A stretch of 64,000 nt of DNA from Actinomadura opuntiae (GTDB lineage: Bacteria > Actinomycetota > Actinomycetes > Streptosporangiales > Streptosporangiaceae): contig NZ_JASNWF010000012.1 in NCBI RefSeq assembly GCF_030283205.1, positions 186,001 to 250,000 on the forward strand, in the 5' to 3' direction. A program made the translations under genes and the position numbers. The notes beneath the pieces are model-generated. The model was given only the letters and a program-made list of their open reading frames with translations, was not told the origin of the DNA and made no database searches. Shown piece by piece: positions 22,772-32,309 of this stretch (the first letter of the stretch is position 1; each line of letters begins with the position of its first letter).

Positions 22772-25453
22772 TCACGCCCCGGTCCGCCGGTGCCAGGAGG
22801 CGATCAGGGTGCGGTTGCCGACGCCGAGCTTGTCGAGGATGTGGGAGATGTGGTTCTCCACGGTCCGCTCCGACAGGTGCAGGCGGCCGGCGATCTGGCG
22901 GTTGGTGAGGCCCTCGGCTATCAGCGCGGCGATCTGCCGCTCCCGCGACGACAGCGGACCCGGCCCGTCGGCGCTGACACGGGCCTTCTCGGCCAGCGGC
23001 GCCATACCCAGGCGTTCGGCCAGGTCACGTGCCGTCTCCCGGTGCGTCGCCGCCGCCCGGACGTCGCCGGGGCCGCGGCGCAGCGCGCACAGGCGGGCCA
23101 GTTCCAGATGGGTCATGGCCTGGTACGGCGGTGAGCCGAGCGCCCCGCTCTCCGCCAGGGCGGCGGTGAGGTGGGTCTCGGCGGCCTCGACGTCCTCCAT
23201 GAGCAGGGCGAGCCGTCCGAGGTGCAGGCTGACGGGCCCGCCCCAGGGCGTGTGGGCGGGGCCGACCGACTGGCGGCCCGCGAACGGCAGCAGCGTCGCG
23301 TAGACGGCGGGCGCCTCGGCCGTCTCGCCGAGCAGGCTCAGCAGCTCCGCGTGCCCCGCCGAGATGATCAGCCATTCGGCGGCGGGCGCGGGCACCTGGT
23401 CCAGGTGCGGGGCGACGCTGCGCCAGATCATGGCCGCCTCGTCCCGCCGCCCGAGATGAGCCAGCACGACCGCGAGCCAGGACCGGGCGAAGAACGGGCC
23501 GTGCTCGCTGAGCCGGCGGACCAGTGGCTCCACCTCGGCGAGGCCCTCGCCGGTGAGCATCGCGGTGTGCGCGGCGAAGACCAGGTCGAGGTGCTCGGCG
23601 CCGCCGTGCCGGCAGCGCCGCCCGAGCGCGAGCGCCTCCGCTGCGAGGGCACGCGCCTCGGCGAAGCGGCCCTCCACGAGCGCGACGGCCGCGCGGACGA
23701 GGAGCAGCCGCCACCGCCACAGCGGCTCGCCGGACCGTTCGACATGCCCGGTGAACGCGGCGAGTTCCGCGTCGAACTCGACGCGGCGCCCCAGCTCGGC
23801 GAACCCGTCCATCCGCCAGGTGTGCCCCCAGAGCGCGGCCTCCGGCAGCGTCCGGCCGAGCAGCGCGGCGCGCTCGCCCAGCGCCAGCCGGTCCTGGACG
23901 TGGCGACCGTTGACCAGTTCGGTGTGCCGTGCCTGCAAGGCCAGCAGCAGCACGTCGGGATCGCCGGTGCCCTCCGCGGCCGCCAGCGCGCGTTCGCCGA
24001 GCGCGGGACCCGAGCCGGCGGCGGTGCTCGCCCACGGGTCCGCGGTGATCGCGAGCTGGGCGAGCAGCCGCGTCTCCCGCACCGGGTCGGCACCGTCGAG
24101 CAGCGCCAGCGCGTCCCGGCACAGCGCGTGGACCTGCGCGGTCAGCGGCGAGAACGCCAGGTCGCGCGGCACCGTGGCGGCGTCGGCGACGACCCGCGCG
24201 TCACCGGACGCGCGGCCGAGGCCGGCGGCCTCGCGGCAGTGCCGCCAGCCCTCCTCCACGTCGCCGCTGCGGAACTCGCAGCGCGCCAGCTCCACCAGCA
24301 GCCCGGCGCGGCGGGCGGCGGCGCCTGGCAGGGCGAGCGCCGCCCGGTACTGCGCGGCGGCGTGCTCGTGGGCGAGCCGCGCGACGGCCTGCCGGGCGGC
24401 TTCGAGGGTCGCCTCCAGCGCCCGCCCGGCGTCGCCGGACTCGCGCAGGTGGTAGGCGAGGGCCTCGGCGGTGCCGTCCGCCCGCACGGCCTCGGCGGCC
24501 AGGGCGTGCAGCCGCTCCCGCTCGGCCGTGCCGAGCCGGGAGTAGAGGGCCTCCTGGACGAGGGCGTGGGAGAACCGGGCCGTCCCGCCGGGGTCGACGC
24601 GGACGAGCCCCGCCGCCACCGCCTCGTCGAGCGCCTCGGGCGGCTCGCCGGTGACCGCGGTGAACACCGGCAGGGCGAACTCGCGGCCGAGGACGGCGGC
24701 GCGCCGCACCGCCGCCGCGGCGGCCGGGCCGAGTCGCCCGGCGCGCTGCTCGATCACGTCGCGGACGCCGCTCGGCAGGCCGGCGGTGTCACCGGTCGCC
24801 CTGCGCAGCCGCAGCAGCTCCAGCACGAACAGCGGGTTGCCGCCGGAGCGTTCGCGCAGCCCGGCCAGGTCGCGGTCGCCTAGCTCGTGGCCGAGCTCGT
24901 CCGCGGCGAGCCGTCCCGTCTCGGCGGGCGTCAGGCCGCCCAGCACCAGGGAGGAGCAGGCCCGCCCGCGCAGCACCGGGCGCAGGGCCGGCGGCGCCTC
25001 CGGGCCGCGGTACAGGCCGACCAGCAGCAGCCGCACGTCCGGCGCCTCGGCGGCCACGACCTGCAGCAGCGACAGCGAGGACGGGTCGGCCCAGTGCAGA
25101 TCGTCCAACACCAGCAGCAGCCCCGGCCCGGCGGCGTCCCGGACCAGCCCGGCGACCTCGTCGAACAGCCGGGTCCTGCTGCCGCCCGCGAGGTCGGGGG
25201 AGGGGAGGCCGAGGGCGCGGAAGGCCTGCGTCCAGGGCCGGTAGGGCGCGGCGCCCTCGCCTTCGAGGCACGCGCCCCAGGCGGTGCGGACGCCGTCGGC
25301 GCGGGCGCGCCGCACCAGCGCGTGGGCCAGGGCGGTCTTGCCCGCGCCCGCGTCGCCCTCGACGAGTACCGCCCCGCCGTCACCGGCCAGCGCCTCGGCG
25401 AGCCGCCCGGACAGGAAGGCCATCTCGCGCTCGCGCCCGACGAACGTCGTCAT
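22772..25453 (-). CDS. LAL-type LuxR-family regulator with AAA ATPase domain
   Basis: An 893-residue regulator. The N-terminal ATPase has Walker A GDAGAGKT (33-40) and Walker B LLLVLDDLHWAD, followed by a long helical TPR/MalT-like sensing region. The C-terminal LuxR HTH at roughly 828-886 reads LSSRERQIAALIAEGLTNRQ and IAGRLHLSERTVENHISHIL. Large ATP-binding LuxR (LAL) proteins activate nearby genes in response to a ligand. It is divergent from a small membrane protein and ABC operon (25604-27251), the most likely target. It converges on narI with only 4 bases between stops. Confidence 0.93.
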   Translation of the reverse strand: MTTFVGREREMAFLSGRLAEALAGDGGAVLVEGDAGAGKTALAHALVRRARADGVRTAWGACLEGEGAAPYRPWTQAFRALGLPSPDLAGGSRTRLFDEVAGLVRDAAGPGLLLVLDDLHWADPSSLSLLQVVAAEAPDVRLLLVGLYRGPEAPPALRPVLRGRACSSLVLGGLTPAETGRLAADELGHELGDRDLAGLRERSGGNPLFVLELLRLRRATGDTAGLPSGVRDVIEQRAGRLGPAAAAAVRRAAVLGREFALPVFTAVTGEPPEALDEAVAAGLVRVDPGGTARFSHALVQEALYSRLGTAERERLHALAAEAVRADGTAEALAYHLRESGDAGRALEATLEAARQAVARLAHEHAAAQYRAALALPGAAARRAGLLVELARCEFRSGDVEEGWRHCREAAGLGRASGDARVVADAATVPRDLAFSPLTAQVHALCRDALALLDGADPVRETRLLAQLAITADPWASTAAGSGPALGERALAAAEGTGDPDVLLLALQARHTELVNGRHVQDRLALGERAALLGRTLPEAALWGHTWRMDGFAELGRRVEFDAELAAFTGHVERSGEPLWRWRLLLVRAAVALVEGRFAEARALAAEALALGRRCRHGGAEHLDLVFAAHTAMLTGEGLAEVEPLVRRLSEHGPFFARSWLAVVLAHLGRRDEAAMIWRSVAPHLDQVPAPAAEWLIISAGHAELLSLLGETAEAPAVYATLLPFAGRQSVGPAHTPWGGPVSLHLGRLALLMEDVEAAETHLTAALAESGALGSPPYQAMTHLELARLCALRRGPGDVRAAATHRETARDLAERLGMAPLAEKARVSADGPGPLSSRERQIAALIAEGLTNRQIAGRLHLSERTVENHISHILDKLGVGNRTLIASWHRRTGA

Positions 25454-25603
25454 TGAGTACCCCGATGAGTGGTTCCACAGATGTCCGTAGCGTGCCCGAT
25501 TCCTAGCGTCGTCTCCATGGAGAACGCGGAGAAGCGGGTGGCCACCGTGGGACGGCCCGCAGGTTACGGCTCCGCGTCCCGATCCGGCACGAAGGGAACC
25601 GCC

Positions 25604-25954
25604 ATGAACCGCACCACCACCGGACTCACACTGTGCGCCCTTTCCGCGGCGTTCAACGTCGACGGCGTTATCTCGCTCGGCGAGTCGGACCCGCCGCCCG
25701 CGTTCGTCGGGATCCTGAGCGCGCTGCTCGGCCTCGGCACGCTCGCGGGCGTCCTGCTCGCCCTGCGCGGGCGGCGCGGCGGCGTTCCCCTCGCGATCGG
25801 CACCCGGCTCGCCTCGGCGGCCGTCCTCGGCGTGCCGACGTACTTCATCGGCGCGCCGGCCTGGGTCTACGTCACGGTCGGAGTCGGGATGGTCCTCGGC
25901 CTCACCGGCATCGCCGCGCTCTGGTCGGCGCGCGAGGCGAGGGCGGCGGCGTGA
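25604..25954 (+). CDS. Small four-helix membrane protein
   Basis: A 116-residue hydrophobic protein with four predicted membrane helices (TGLTLCALSAAFNV, VGILSALLGLGTLAGVLLAL, AIGTRLASAAVLGVPTYFIG, VYVTVGVGMVLGLTGIAALW). ATG 25604 follows GAAGGGA. Its stop overlaps the GTG of the ABC ATPase gene, so it is the first gene of a coupled three-gene operon. No family-specific motif is seen; it may be a subunit of the transporter. Confidence 0.8.
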   Translation: MNRTTTGLTLCALSAAFNVDGVISLGESDPPPAFVGILSALLGLGTLAGVLLALRGRRGGVPLAIGTRLASAAVLGVPTYFIGAPAWVYVTVGVGMVLGLTGIAALWSAREARAAA

Positions 25955-26550
25955 CCGACGGCCCGGTGCTGGCGGCGTCGGGCATCGGCAAGCGCTTCGG
26001 CCGCCGGGTCGTGCTGGACGGGGCGGGCCTGTCCGCCCGGTCCGGCGAGATCGTCGCGGTCGTCGGCGAGAACGGCGCCGGCAAGACCACGCTGCTGCGC
26101 GTCTGCGCGGGCCTGCTGCGCCCGGACACCGGACGGGTCGTCCGATCGGGGCGGGTCGGCTACTGCCCGCAGGAGCCGGTGCTGCTGGAGCGGCTGACCG
26201 CCCGCGACCACCTCGTCCTGTTCGGCGGCGCGGCCGGCTGGGGCCGGGAGCGGTCGCTGAGCACCGGGACCCGGCTGCTCGGCGCCCTCGGGTTCGCCGG
26301 GCACTCCCGGGTCCCGGCCCGGCGGCTGTCCGGCGGGGGCCGGCAGAAGCTCAACCTCGTGCTGAGCCTGCTGGGCGACCCCGGCGTCCTGCTGCTGGAC
26401 GAGCCGTACCAGGGCCTCGACCACTGCTCCTACACGGGGTTCTGGGAGCTGGCGGGCACCTGGCGCGACGACGGCAAGGCGGTCGTCGTCGTGACGCACA
26501 TGCTCGCCGAGCTGTGGCGGGCCGACCGGGTGATCGAGGTGCCGGCATGA
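25951..26550 (+). CDS. ABC transporter ATP-binding protein
   Basis: A 199-residue ATPase: Walker A GENGAGKTTLL, Q-loop YCPQEPVLLERLTARDHL, signature RRLSGGGRQKLNLVLSLL (LSGGG in place of LSGGQ), Walker B VLLLDEPYQGLD and switch histidine VVVTHM. It is short because it stops soon after the H-loop. GTG 25951 overlaps the previous stop and its own stop overlaps the permease start. It should energise the membrane protein encoded next. The substrate is unknown. Confidence 0.92.
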   Translation: MTDGPVLAASGIGKRFGRRVVLDGAGLSARSGEIVAVVGENGAGKTTLLRVCAGLLRPDTGRVVRSGRVGYCPQEPVLLERLTARDHLVLFGGAAGWGRERSLSTGTRLLGALGFAGHSRVPARRLSGGGRQKLNLVLSLLGDPGVLLLDEPYQGLDHCSYTGFWELAGTWRDDGKAVVVVTHMLAELWRADRVIEVPA

Positions 26551-27251
26551 ACCGATGGCTGCTTCCGGCGGAGATGCAGGCCCGCGACCTCGCGGGCCGC
26601 TGGCCGGCGCTGGCCCTGCTGTTCGCGCTGCCCGCCACCTGGTACCTCGCGGAGCTGGCGTCCGGCCGGCCCTGGGCGATCGGCGCGGGGGCGCTCGCCA
26701 TGGGCTGGACGAGCGGCGCCGCCGCGCTGTTCGCCGTGCTGGGCGCCCGGCGGGCCGACCCGCGCCTCGTGCAGGCCGGGTACCGGCCCGTCGACCTGGT
26801 GATGGGCCGGCTCGCCGTGCTGGCGGGCCTGGCGCTGGCGGTCGCCGCCGCGTTCGGCGCCCTCATCGTCGCCTGCTCGCATCCGGACCGGCCGCGCGAC
26901 CTGGTCCTCGGGCTCGTCCTCGGCGGGCTGGTGTCGGTGATGCTCGGCTGGGCCATCGCGGTGCTCGTCCCGCACGAGCTGGAGGCCACGCTGGTGCTGA
27001 TCGGGCTGGCGGGCATCGCCCCGACCGCCCCGGGCCGGGTCGGCGACTACCTGCCCTTCTACGCGCTGCTGCGGTTCACCGACGTGACGCGGCCGTCCCC
27101 GGCGGCGTGGCCGCTCGTCCTGCACGCGCTCGCCTACAGCGCCGGGCTCGCCGTCCTCGCGCTGCTGGTCTGGTACCGCCGCGTGCGGGTCGTCAACGAC
27201 CGCCAGCCTCGCCGCGGCCCTGCCGGGGTCGGATACCCTGGGGAACGGTAA
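26547..27251 (+). CDS. ABC transporter membrane subunit
   Basis: A 234-residue integral membrane protein with about six helices (ALLFALPATWYLAEL, IGAGALAMGWTSGAAALFAV, LAVLAGLALAVAAAFGALIV, DLVLGLVLGGLVSVMLGWAI, then two more). The start ATG 26547 overlaps the ATPase stop (ATGA). The pairing with a compact ATPase suggests an export-type or ABC-2-like system. Close control by the divergent LAL regulator is plausible but unproven. Confidence 0.82.
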   Translation: MNRWLLPAEMQARDLAGRWPALALLFALPATWYLAELASGRPWAIGAGALAMGWTSGAAALFAVLGARRADPRLVQAGYRPVDLVMGRLAVLAGLALAVAAAFGALIVACSHPDRPRDLVLGLVLGGLVSVMLGWAIAVLVPHELEATLVLIGLAGIAPTAPGRVGDYLPFYALLRFTDVTRPSPAAWPLVLHALAYSAGLAVLALLVWYRRVRVVNDRQPRRGPAGVGYPGER

Positions 27252-27285
27252 TGAGTAGTTCGCTGGTTTACAAAGGGAGGTGCGG

Positions 27286-27837
27286 GTGCTGCCGCAGCCG
27301 CCGGCCGTCCGCCGACAGTGGACCGCCCGCCACCCGGGCATGGACGCCTCCGCCATGCAGATCGCCGAGCTGGTCAAGCGCGTCGCCGCCCAGCTGGAGG
27401 CCGCCATCGAGCCGCTCTACGACGACGCGCCGCTGACCGCGCCCGAGGTCGACCTGCTCATCCCGCTGCGGCACATGGAGCAGCCCGTCATCGCCCGCCG
27501 CATCGCCGAGCACCGGCACATGTCCCGGGCCGGCATCAGCAAGGCGCTCGCCAAGCTGGAGAAGCGCGGCTTCATCGAGCGCACCCCCAGCCCCGCCGAC
27601 CGGCGCGCCTCCCTCATCTCGGTCACCGACGCGGGCAAGGCGGCCGTCGACGCGCTGTTCCCGCGCCAGGTCGAGATCGAGTCCCGGCTGGTCGCGGGGC
27701 TCGGCGCCGACCGCGAGCGCGTCGTCGAGGCCCTCGTCCTCCTCGCGCGCACCTTCGAACGCGCCACCGCCGAACTTCCCTCGTCCTCGGAGCCCCTGGA
27801 ACTCGAAGCCCCGGCCTCCGAAAGCCCGGTCACGTGA
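27286..27837 (+). CDS. MarR-family transcriptional regulator
   Basis: A 183-residue winged-helix protein. MDASAMQIAELVKRVAAQLE starts the dimer helix. The DNA-binding part is LTAPEVDLLIPLRHMEQPVI, ARRIAEHRHMSRAGISKALAKLEKRGFIERTPSPADRRASLISVTDAG, with the wing DRRASL. GTG 27286 is chosen because GGGAGG lies six bases upstream; a GTG at 27280 would overlap that site. The following gene is a DHA2 efflux pump, so repression of drug export is the likely role. No clear dyad operator was found in the short upstream gap. Confidence 0.9.
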   Translation: MLPQPPAVRRQWTARHPGMDASAMQIAELVKRVAAQLEAAIEPLYDDAPLTAPEVDLLIPLRHMEQPVIARRIAEHRHMSRAGISKALAKLEKRGFIERTPSPADRRASLISVTDAGKAAVDALFPRQVEIESRLVAGLGADRERVVEALVLLARTFERATAELPSSSEPLELEAPASESPVT

Positions 27838-28196
27838 CCGTCATGACGATGAGCAGGTGGACGGCCCGCACGTCAGCGCCCGTCAGCGGCGCGCGCGGCG
27901 CGGCAGCTCCGCGCGCCCTGAGCGACGGCGCGAAGGACGCGCTCGGCTCCGCTTTGGGCGCCCTGAACTCCTGACGCATTCTCGGCGCATCCGCTGACCG
28001 CGCCGACCGGGCAGGACGCCCGGCCGGACGCGGCGCCGCGCCCCCTCATCACCATCACCGGCAGCCGCCCGCGCCGCACCAAGGTCACGCCGCGCCGTGC
28101 CCTGCCGTGCCGCACCAAGGTCACGCCGCGCCGTGCCGCGCCGCGCTGTGCCCGTGCCGTGCTGCCGTCCTGTATCGCGAGAACAGAGGTTCATCC
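27838..28196 (+). other. Intergenic region between marR and efflux gene with 29-nt direct repeat
   Basis: This 359-base gap holds two exact copies of a 29-nt unit containing GCCGCACCAAGGTCACGCCG (28073-28101 and 28109-28137), 36 bases apart. A possible 43-codon frame (27843-27974) starts just after the MarR stop and ends LGSALGALNS; it has weak ribosome-site support and no homology that I know. The repeats could bind MarR or be a slippage product. The pump start at 28197 has its own AGAGG site. Confidence 0.5.
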
Positions 28197-29777
28197 ATGT
28201 CGTCCACGTCCGTGGAATCCGCCGGGCCGCGCTCGCGGCCCGTGCACGGGAAGCGCGGGGGCCTGCGGGCCGACCCGTGGCTCACCCTGATCGCCGTCGC
28301 GTTCGGCCTGTTCATGGTCGGCCTCGACGCGTCCGTCGTGTCGATCGCGAACCCGGAGATCGGCCGGGACCTGCACGCCTCCACCGCGGACCTGCAATGG
28401 GTCACCAACTCCTACCTGCTCGCCCTCGCGGCCGCGTTGATCCTCGGCGGCAAGCTCGGCGACCGCTTCGGGCGCCGCACCTTCTACCTGGTGGGCGTCG
28501 CCGGGTTCGTCGTGGCGTCGGTCGCGATCGGGCTCGCCGGGTCCATCGAGGGTGTCCTGGTCTTCCGTGCGCTGCAGGGCCTGTTCGGCGCGCTGCTGAT
28601 GCCGAACACCATCGCCTCGCTGCGTGCGGTGTTCCCGCCGCGCAAGTTCGGTATGGCGGTCGGCATCTGGGCGATGGTCTCGACGGTGTCCACCGCGCTC
28701 GGGCCCATCGTCGGCGGACTGCTCGTCGAGCACGTCAGCTGGGAGTCCGTCTTCTACATCAACGCGCCCATCGGCGTCGTCGCGCTCGTGTTCAGCGCGT
28801 TCGTCCTGCCGCAGAGCAAGCAGGAGGGCGCCGCGAAGGAGCGCTTCGACCTGCCGGGTGTCGTGCTGCTCGCGGTCGGCCTGCTCGCGGTGGTGTTCGG
28901 CGTCGTCAAGGGCGAGACGTGGGGCTGGTCGTCGGCCGGCACCCTCGGCGCGATCGGCGCGGGCATCGCGGTCCTGCTGGTCTTCGGCTGGGTCGAGACC
29001 CGCGTGGCGCACCCGCTGCTGCCGATGCGGCTGTTCCGCAACCCCGCGCTGACGATCGGCGCGGTCATCACCGCGCTGAACTTCTTCGTCCTGCTCGGCG
29101 TGATCTTCTTCGTGATGCTGTACCTGCAGAACGTCCGGGGGCTCTCGCCGGTCGAGGCGGGGGTGCGGACGCTGCCGCTCAGCCTGGCGTCGGTCGTCGC
29201 GTCGCCGCTCGGCGCCGCGCTGACCGACCGGTTCGGGCCGCGGTTCACGATGCCGCTCGGCATGGCGCTGCAGGCCGCCGCGTGCTTCGCGATGCTGGGG
29301 TGGGACGCCGGCTCCCCGTTCGCCGTGCTGTGGCCGCCGTTCGTCGCGCTCGGCCTCGGCGCCGGGATGGTGCTGTCGGCGTCGTCCGCCGCGATCGTCG
29401 GGAACGCCCCGGTCCGGGACGGCGGCGTCGCGGGCGGGCTGCAGGCGACCGTGCTGCAGATCGGCGGTGCGCTCGGCACGTCCGTGCTCGTGTCGCTGAT
29501 CAGCGCCCGGGTCGGCGCGACCTACGCCGCCGAGCTGTCCTCGGCCGGCGTGCCCGCTCCCGTGGCCGGCGGCCTCGCCGGGGCGCGGGACGCCGTCGCG
29601 ATGGGCGTCGCACCGACGTCGGCCGCCATGCCCGCGCAGGCCAAGGCCGCCGTGGTGGAGGCGAGCGGGCAGGCGTTCATGAACGGCGTCCATGTAGCCG
29701 TCCTGGTCACCGGCGTGCTGTGCGCGGTGGGAGCCGCCGTCGCCGCGATCGGCGTCCGCAACCGCCCCGCGCACTGA
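28197..29777 (+). CDS. MFS drug:H+ antiporter, DHA2 (EmrB/QacA) family
   Basis: A 526-residue exporter with about 14 membrane helices. It has the DHA2 motif D1 MVGLDASVVSIANPEIGRDL, then LQWVTNSYLLALAAALILGGKLGDRFGRRTF (motif A) and LGPIVGGLLVEHVSWESVFYINAPIGV (motif C and following). The product probably exports toxic organics. ATG 28197 has AGAGG upstream. It sits downstream of a MarR regulator and is followed by a very strong hairpin terminator. A second DHA2 gene lies at 29905. Confidence 0.93.
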   Translation: MSSTSVESAGPRSRPVHGKRGGLRADPWLTLIAVAFGLFMVGLDASVVSIANPEIGRDLHASTADLQWVTNSYLLALAAALILGGKLGDRFGRRTFYLVGVAGFVVASVAIGLAGSIEGVLVFRALQGLFGALLMPNTIASLRAVFPPRKFGMAVGIWAMVSTVSTALGPIVGGLLVEHVSWESVFYINAPIGVVALVFSAFVLPQSKQEGAAKERFDLPGVVLLAVGLLAVVFGVVKGETWGWSSAGTLGAIGAGIAVLLVFGWVETRVAHPLLPMRLFRNPALTIGAVITALNFFVLLGVIFFVMLYLQNVRGLSPVEAGVRTLPLSLASVVASPLGAALTDRFGPRFTMPLGMALQAAACFAMLGWDAGSPFAVLWPPFVALGLGAGMVLSASSAAIVGNAPVRDGGVAGGLQATVLQIGGALGTSVLVSLISARVGATYAAELSSAGVPAPVAGGLAGARDAVAMGVAPTSAAMPAQAKAAVVEASGQAFMNGVHVAVLVTGVLCAVGAAVAAIGVRNRPAH

Positions 29778-29778
29778 T

Positions 29779-29823
29779 CGCCTCGGCCCCGCCGCGCCCG
29801 GCCGGCGCGGCGGGGCCGAGGCG
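29779..29823 (+). terminator. 20-bp perfect hairpin terminator
   Basis: Starting two bases after the efflux-pump stop, the arms 29779-29798 (CGCCTCGGCCCCGCC...) and 29804-29823 pair perfectly around a CGGCC loop. The stem is GC-rich with no U-run. It insulates the next pump gene. Confidence 0.85.
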
Positions 29824-29904
29824 AGGACCTAGGTCGATGGGACCCCACGGGTTGGGTCCGGCGGCCGACGCGCGGGCGGGGGCCGCGGCGACAGCATGAG
29901 GTCC

Positions 29905-31314
29905 ATGACCACGATCCACGAAAGCGACGCCGCCCGGGCGGGGGAGCGGCAGGCCGGCGGGGCTCCGGCCTGGGTCGCGCTCCTCGCCGCGTCCACCGGC
30001 CAGTTCCTCGTCGTCCTGGACATCTCCGTCGTCAACGTCGCCCTGCCCGGCATGCGCGGCGGGCTCGGGCTCGGCGCCACGAGCCTGCAGTGGGTCGTCA
30101 ACGCCTACTCGCTCGCGTTCGCCGGGTTCCTGCTGCTGGGCGGCCGCGCCGCCGACCTGTTCGGCCGCAAGCGGGTGTTCATCACCGGTCTCGGGCTGTT
30201 CACCGCGGCCAGCCTCGCGGGCGGGCTCGCGCAGGACGCCGGGATGCTCATCGGCGCCCGCGCCGTGCAGGGCCTCGGCGCCGCGATCCTCGCGCCCGTC
30301 ACGCTGTCGCTGATCACCGGGACGTTCCCCGAGGGGCCGGCGCGGACGAAGGCGATCGCGATGTGGACGGCCGTCGGCACCGCCGGCGGCGCGACCGGCG
30401 GGCTCGTCGGCGGGCTGCTGACCGACTACCTCAGCTGGCGCTGGGTGCTGCTGATCAACGTGCCGGTCGGCGCCGCCATCGCGGTCGTCGCGGCGCGGTG
30501 GCTGCGCGAGGAGGCCGCGGCCGCCGCGCGGCAACGCCTCGACCTGCCCGGCGCGGTGCTCGTCACCGGCGGCGTCGGCCTGCTGGCCTTCGGCATCGGG
30601 CAGACCGAGCACCACGGCTGGACGTCGGGGGACTCGCTGCTGCCGCTGCTCGCCGGGCTCGTCCTGCTGGCGCTGTTCGTCGCCGTGGAGGCCCGGACGG
30701 CGCAGCCGCTCGTCCAGCTGCGGCTGTTCCGGCTGCGCAGCGTCGCGGTCGGCAACCTCGCCACCCTCGTCAGCACGATGGCGGGGTTCGCGCTCTGGTA
30801 CTTCCTGTCGCTCTACATGCAGAACGTCCTGCACTACAGCGCCGTCCGGACCGGCGTGTCGTTCCTGCCGCACACCGCGGGCATCATCGCCGGGTCGAGG
30901 CTCGCGCCCACGCTGATGGCCCGGATGGACGCCCGGCTCCTGGCCGCCGGCGGCGGGCTGATGGCCGCCGCGGGGTTCGCGTGGCAGAGCGCCGTCCTGG
31001 ACGCGGGCGGGACGTTCACCGGCTCCATCCTCGGCCCCGGCATCGTGATGGCGACCGGCTTCGGCCTGCTGATGACGCCGCTGGTGGAGGCGTCGACGGC
31101 CGGGGTCGACCGGGCCGAGGCGGGCGCCGTCGCGGGCGTCGTCAACACCTCCCGGACGATCGGCGGCGCGATCGGCCTGACGATCCTCGCGACCGCGGCG
31201 GCCCGGTCGGGCACCGACCTCGCGGGCGGCTACGCGACCGCGTTCCTGATCGCCGCGATCATCACCGCGGCGGGCACCGCGCTGGTCGCCTTCCTGCCCC
31301 GCCCCCGGCGCTGA
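29905..31314 (+). CDS. MFS transporter, DHA2 (EmrB/QacA) family
   Basis: A 469-residue exporter with about 14 helices: LVVLDISVVNVALPGM (D1), LQWVVNAYSLAFAGFLLLGG, then RAADLFGRKRVFITGLGLFT (motif A) and GGLVGGLLTDYLSWRWVLLINVPVG (motif C region). ATG 29905 is preferred because TGAGG lies four bases before it; an ATG nine bases upstream is also in frame. It ends two bases before the convergent transporter gene stop at 31317. The substrate is unknown. Confidence 0.92.
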   Translation: MTTIHESDAARAGERQAGGAPAWVALLAASTGQFLVVLDISVVNVALPGMRGGLGLGATSLQWVVNAYSLAFAGFLLLGGRAADLFGRKRVFITGLGLFTAASLAGGLAQDAGMLIGARAVQGLGAAILAPVTLSLITGTFPEGPARTKAIAMWTAVGTAGGATGGLVGGLLTDYLSWRWVLLINVPVGAAIAVVAARWLREEAAAAARQRLDLPGAVLVTGGVGLLAFGIGQTEHHGWTSGDSLLPLLAGLVLLALFVAVEARTAQPLVQLRLFRLRSVAVGNLATLVSTMAGFALWYFLSLYMQNVLHYSAVRTGVSFLPHTAGIIAGSRLAPTLMARMDARLLAAGGGLMAAAGFAWQSAVLDAGGTFTGSILGPGIVMATGFGLLMTPLVEASTAGVDRAEAGAVAGVVNTSRTIGGAIGLTILATAAARSGTDLAGGYATAFLIAAIITAAGTALVAFLPRPRR

Positions 31315-31316
31315 CC

Positions 31317-32246
31317 TCAGGCCGCGGTGCGGGACGCGGCGGCATGGCGGACGGCCCCGACCGCGACGACGGCCCAGACGGCGAGCGCCGGCCACAGCAG
31401 CACGCGGCCGAGCACGGTCAGCCAGTGCAGGCCGATCACCGTCCCGGCCGTCATCGCGGCCGCCGCCGTCATGCCGAGCGGGAACACCGTCGACCAGCGG
31501 CGGCCGTCATAGCCCGTCCGGGGCCGGCGGATCTCCGCGCAGACCAGCAGGGCGTACCAGGAGAACGCCACGGCCAGGATCGCCAGCGTCAGCCATTCCA
31601 GCGCGCGCGGCGCGGGCGGTCCGGCCGCGAGGGCGAGCTTCGCGCAGGCCAGCGCCGAGATCGACAGCGCGCCCGCCAGCACCCAGTGGTCGCCCGCCCC
31701 GTGCAGCAGCTGGTCGAAGTCGAACCGGCTCAGCACGAACGCGTACAGGAGGAGGCCGAGGGCGAGCAGCGCCCCCGCCGGCCACAGCAGCCAGCGCACC
31801 GAGAGCTGCTTCGACAGCGTGGACGACAGCACCACCAGCGACTGCGTCGCCACCGTCACCAGGTAGGCCGAGCCAGGCAGCCGCCGTCCCAGATGCCGCA
31901 CGACCTGCGGCAGCAGCAGCGCCCACGCCACGGCCATCAGCGCGAGCAGCGCCTCGGCCGCGACGTCGCGCTTGAACAGCAGGAGGCCGACGCCGAACAC
32001 CCCGGTGCCGGCGACGGCCGTCAGCGTGACCGGGCTGGACTCCTGCGCGCGCCGCCTGTCCCGCCCGCCCCGCAGCCGCAGGCCGAACGTCACCGCCATC
32101 ACGATCCACAGCACCGCCGTGGCGGCGAGCAGCACACGCGTCGCCCACGCGAACCCGGCGAGGTCCAGCCCCACCGACACGATGCCGGTGGCCATGACCA
32201 TCGCGCCCCACGGCTGGGGACCGCGCGCACTCTCTCCACCGCTCAC
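31317..32246 (-). CDS. TDT/SLAC1-family membrane transporter
   Basis: A 309-residue membrane protein with about nine to ten helices. The start WGAMVMATGIVSVGLDLAGF and the central FKRDVAAEALLALMAVAWALLLPQVVRHL and GSAYLVTVATQSLVVLSSTL match the tellurite-resistance/dicarboxylate transporter family, whose members move malate, sulfite or similar anions. It starts with GTG 32246. It lies 63 bases downstream of an acyltransferase gene read the same way. The ion moved cannot be told. Confidence 0.82.
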   Translation of the reverse strand: MSGGESARGPQPWGAMVMATGIVSVGLDLAGFAWATRVLLAATAVLWIVMAVTFGLRLRGGRDRRRAQESSPVTLTAVAGTGVFGVGLLLFKRDVAAEALLALMAVAWALLLPQVVRHLGRRLPGSAYLVTVATQSLVVLSSTLSKQLSVRWLLWPAGALLALGLLLYAFVLSRFDFDQLLHGAGDHWVLAGALSISALACAKLALAAGPPAPRALEWLTLAILAVAFSWYALLVCAEIRRPRTGYDGRRWSTVFPLGMTAAAAMTAGTVIGLHWLTVLGRVLLWPALAVWAVVAVGAVRHAAASRTAA

Positions 32247-32309
32247 CGGTCACTTCTACCCCTCGCGTTCGCGCGCACGCGAACCGCCCCCGGCCGAAGA
32301 GCGGCGGCC

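Noticed and set aside
27230..27285. MarR operator in the leader of the MarR gene
   Set aside because: Only weak, short dyads (GTAA...TTAC) are present and none repeats elsewhere, so no specific site can be supported.
28073..28137. Possible CRISPR array
   Set aside because: Only two repeats with a 7-base spacer and no cas genes; a simple tandem repeat.
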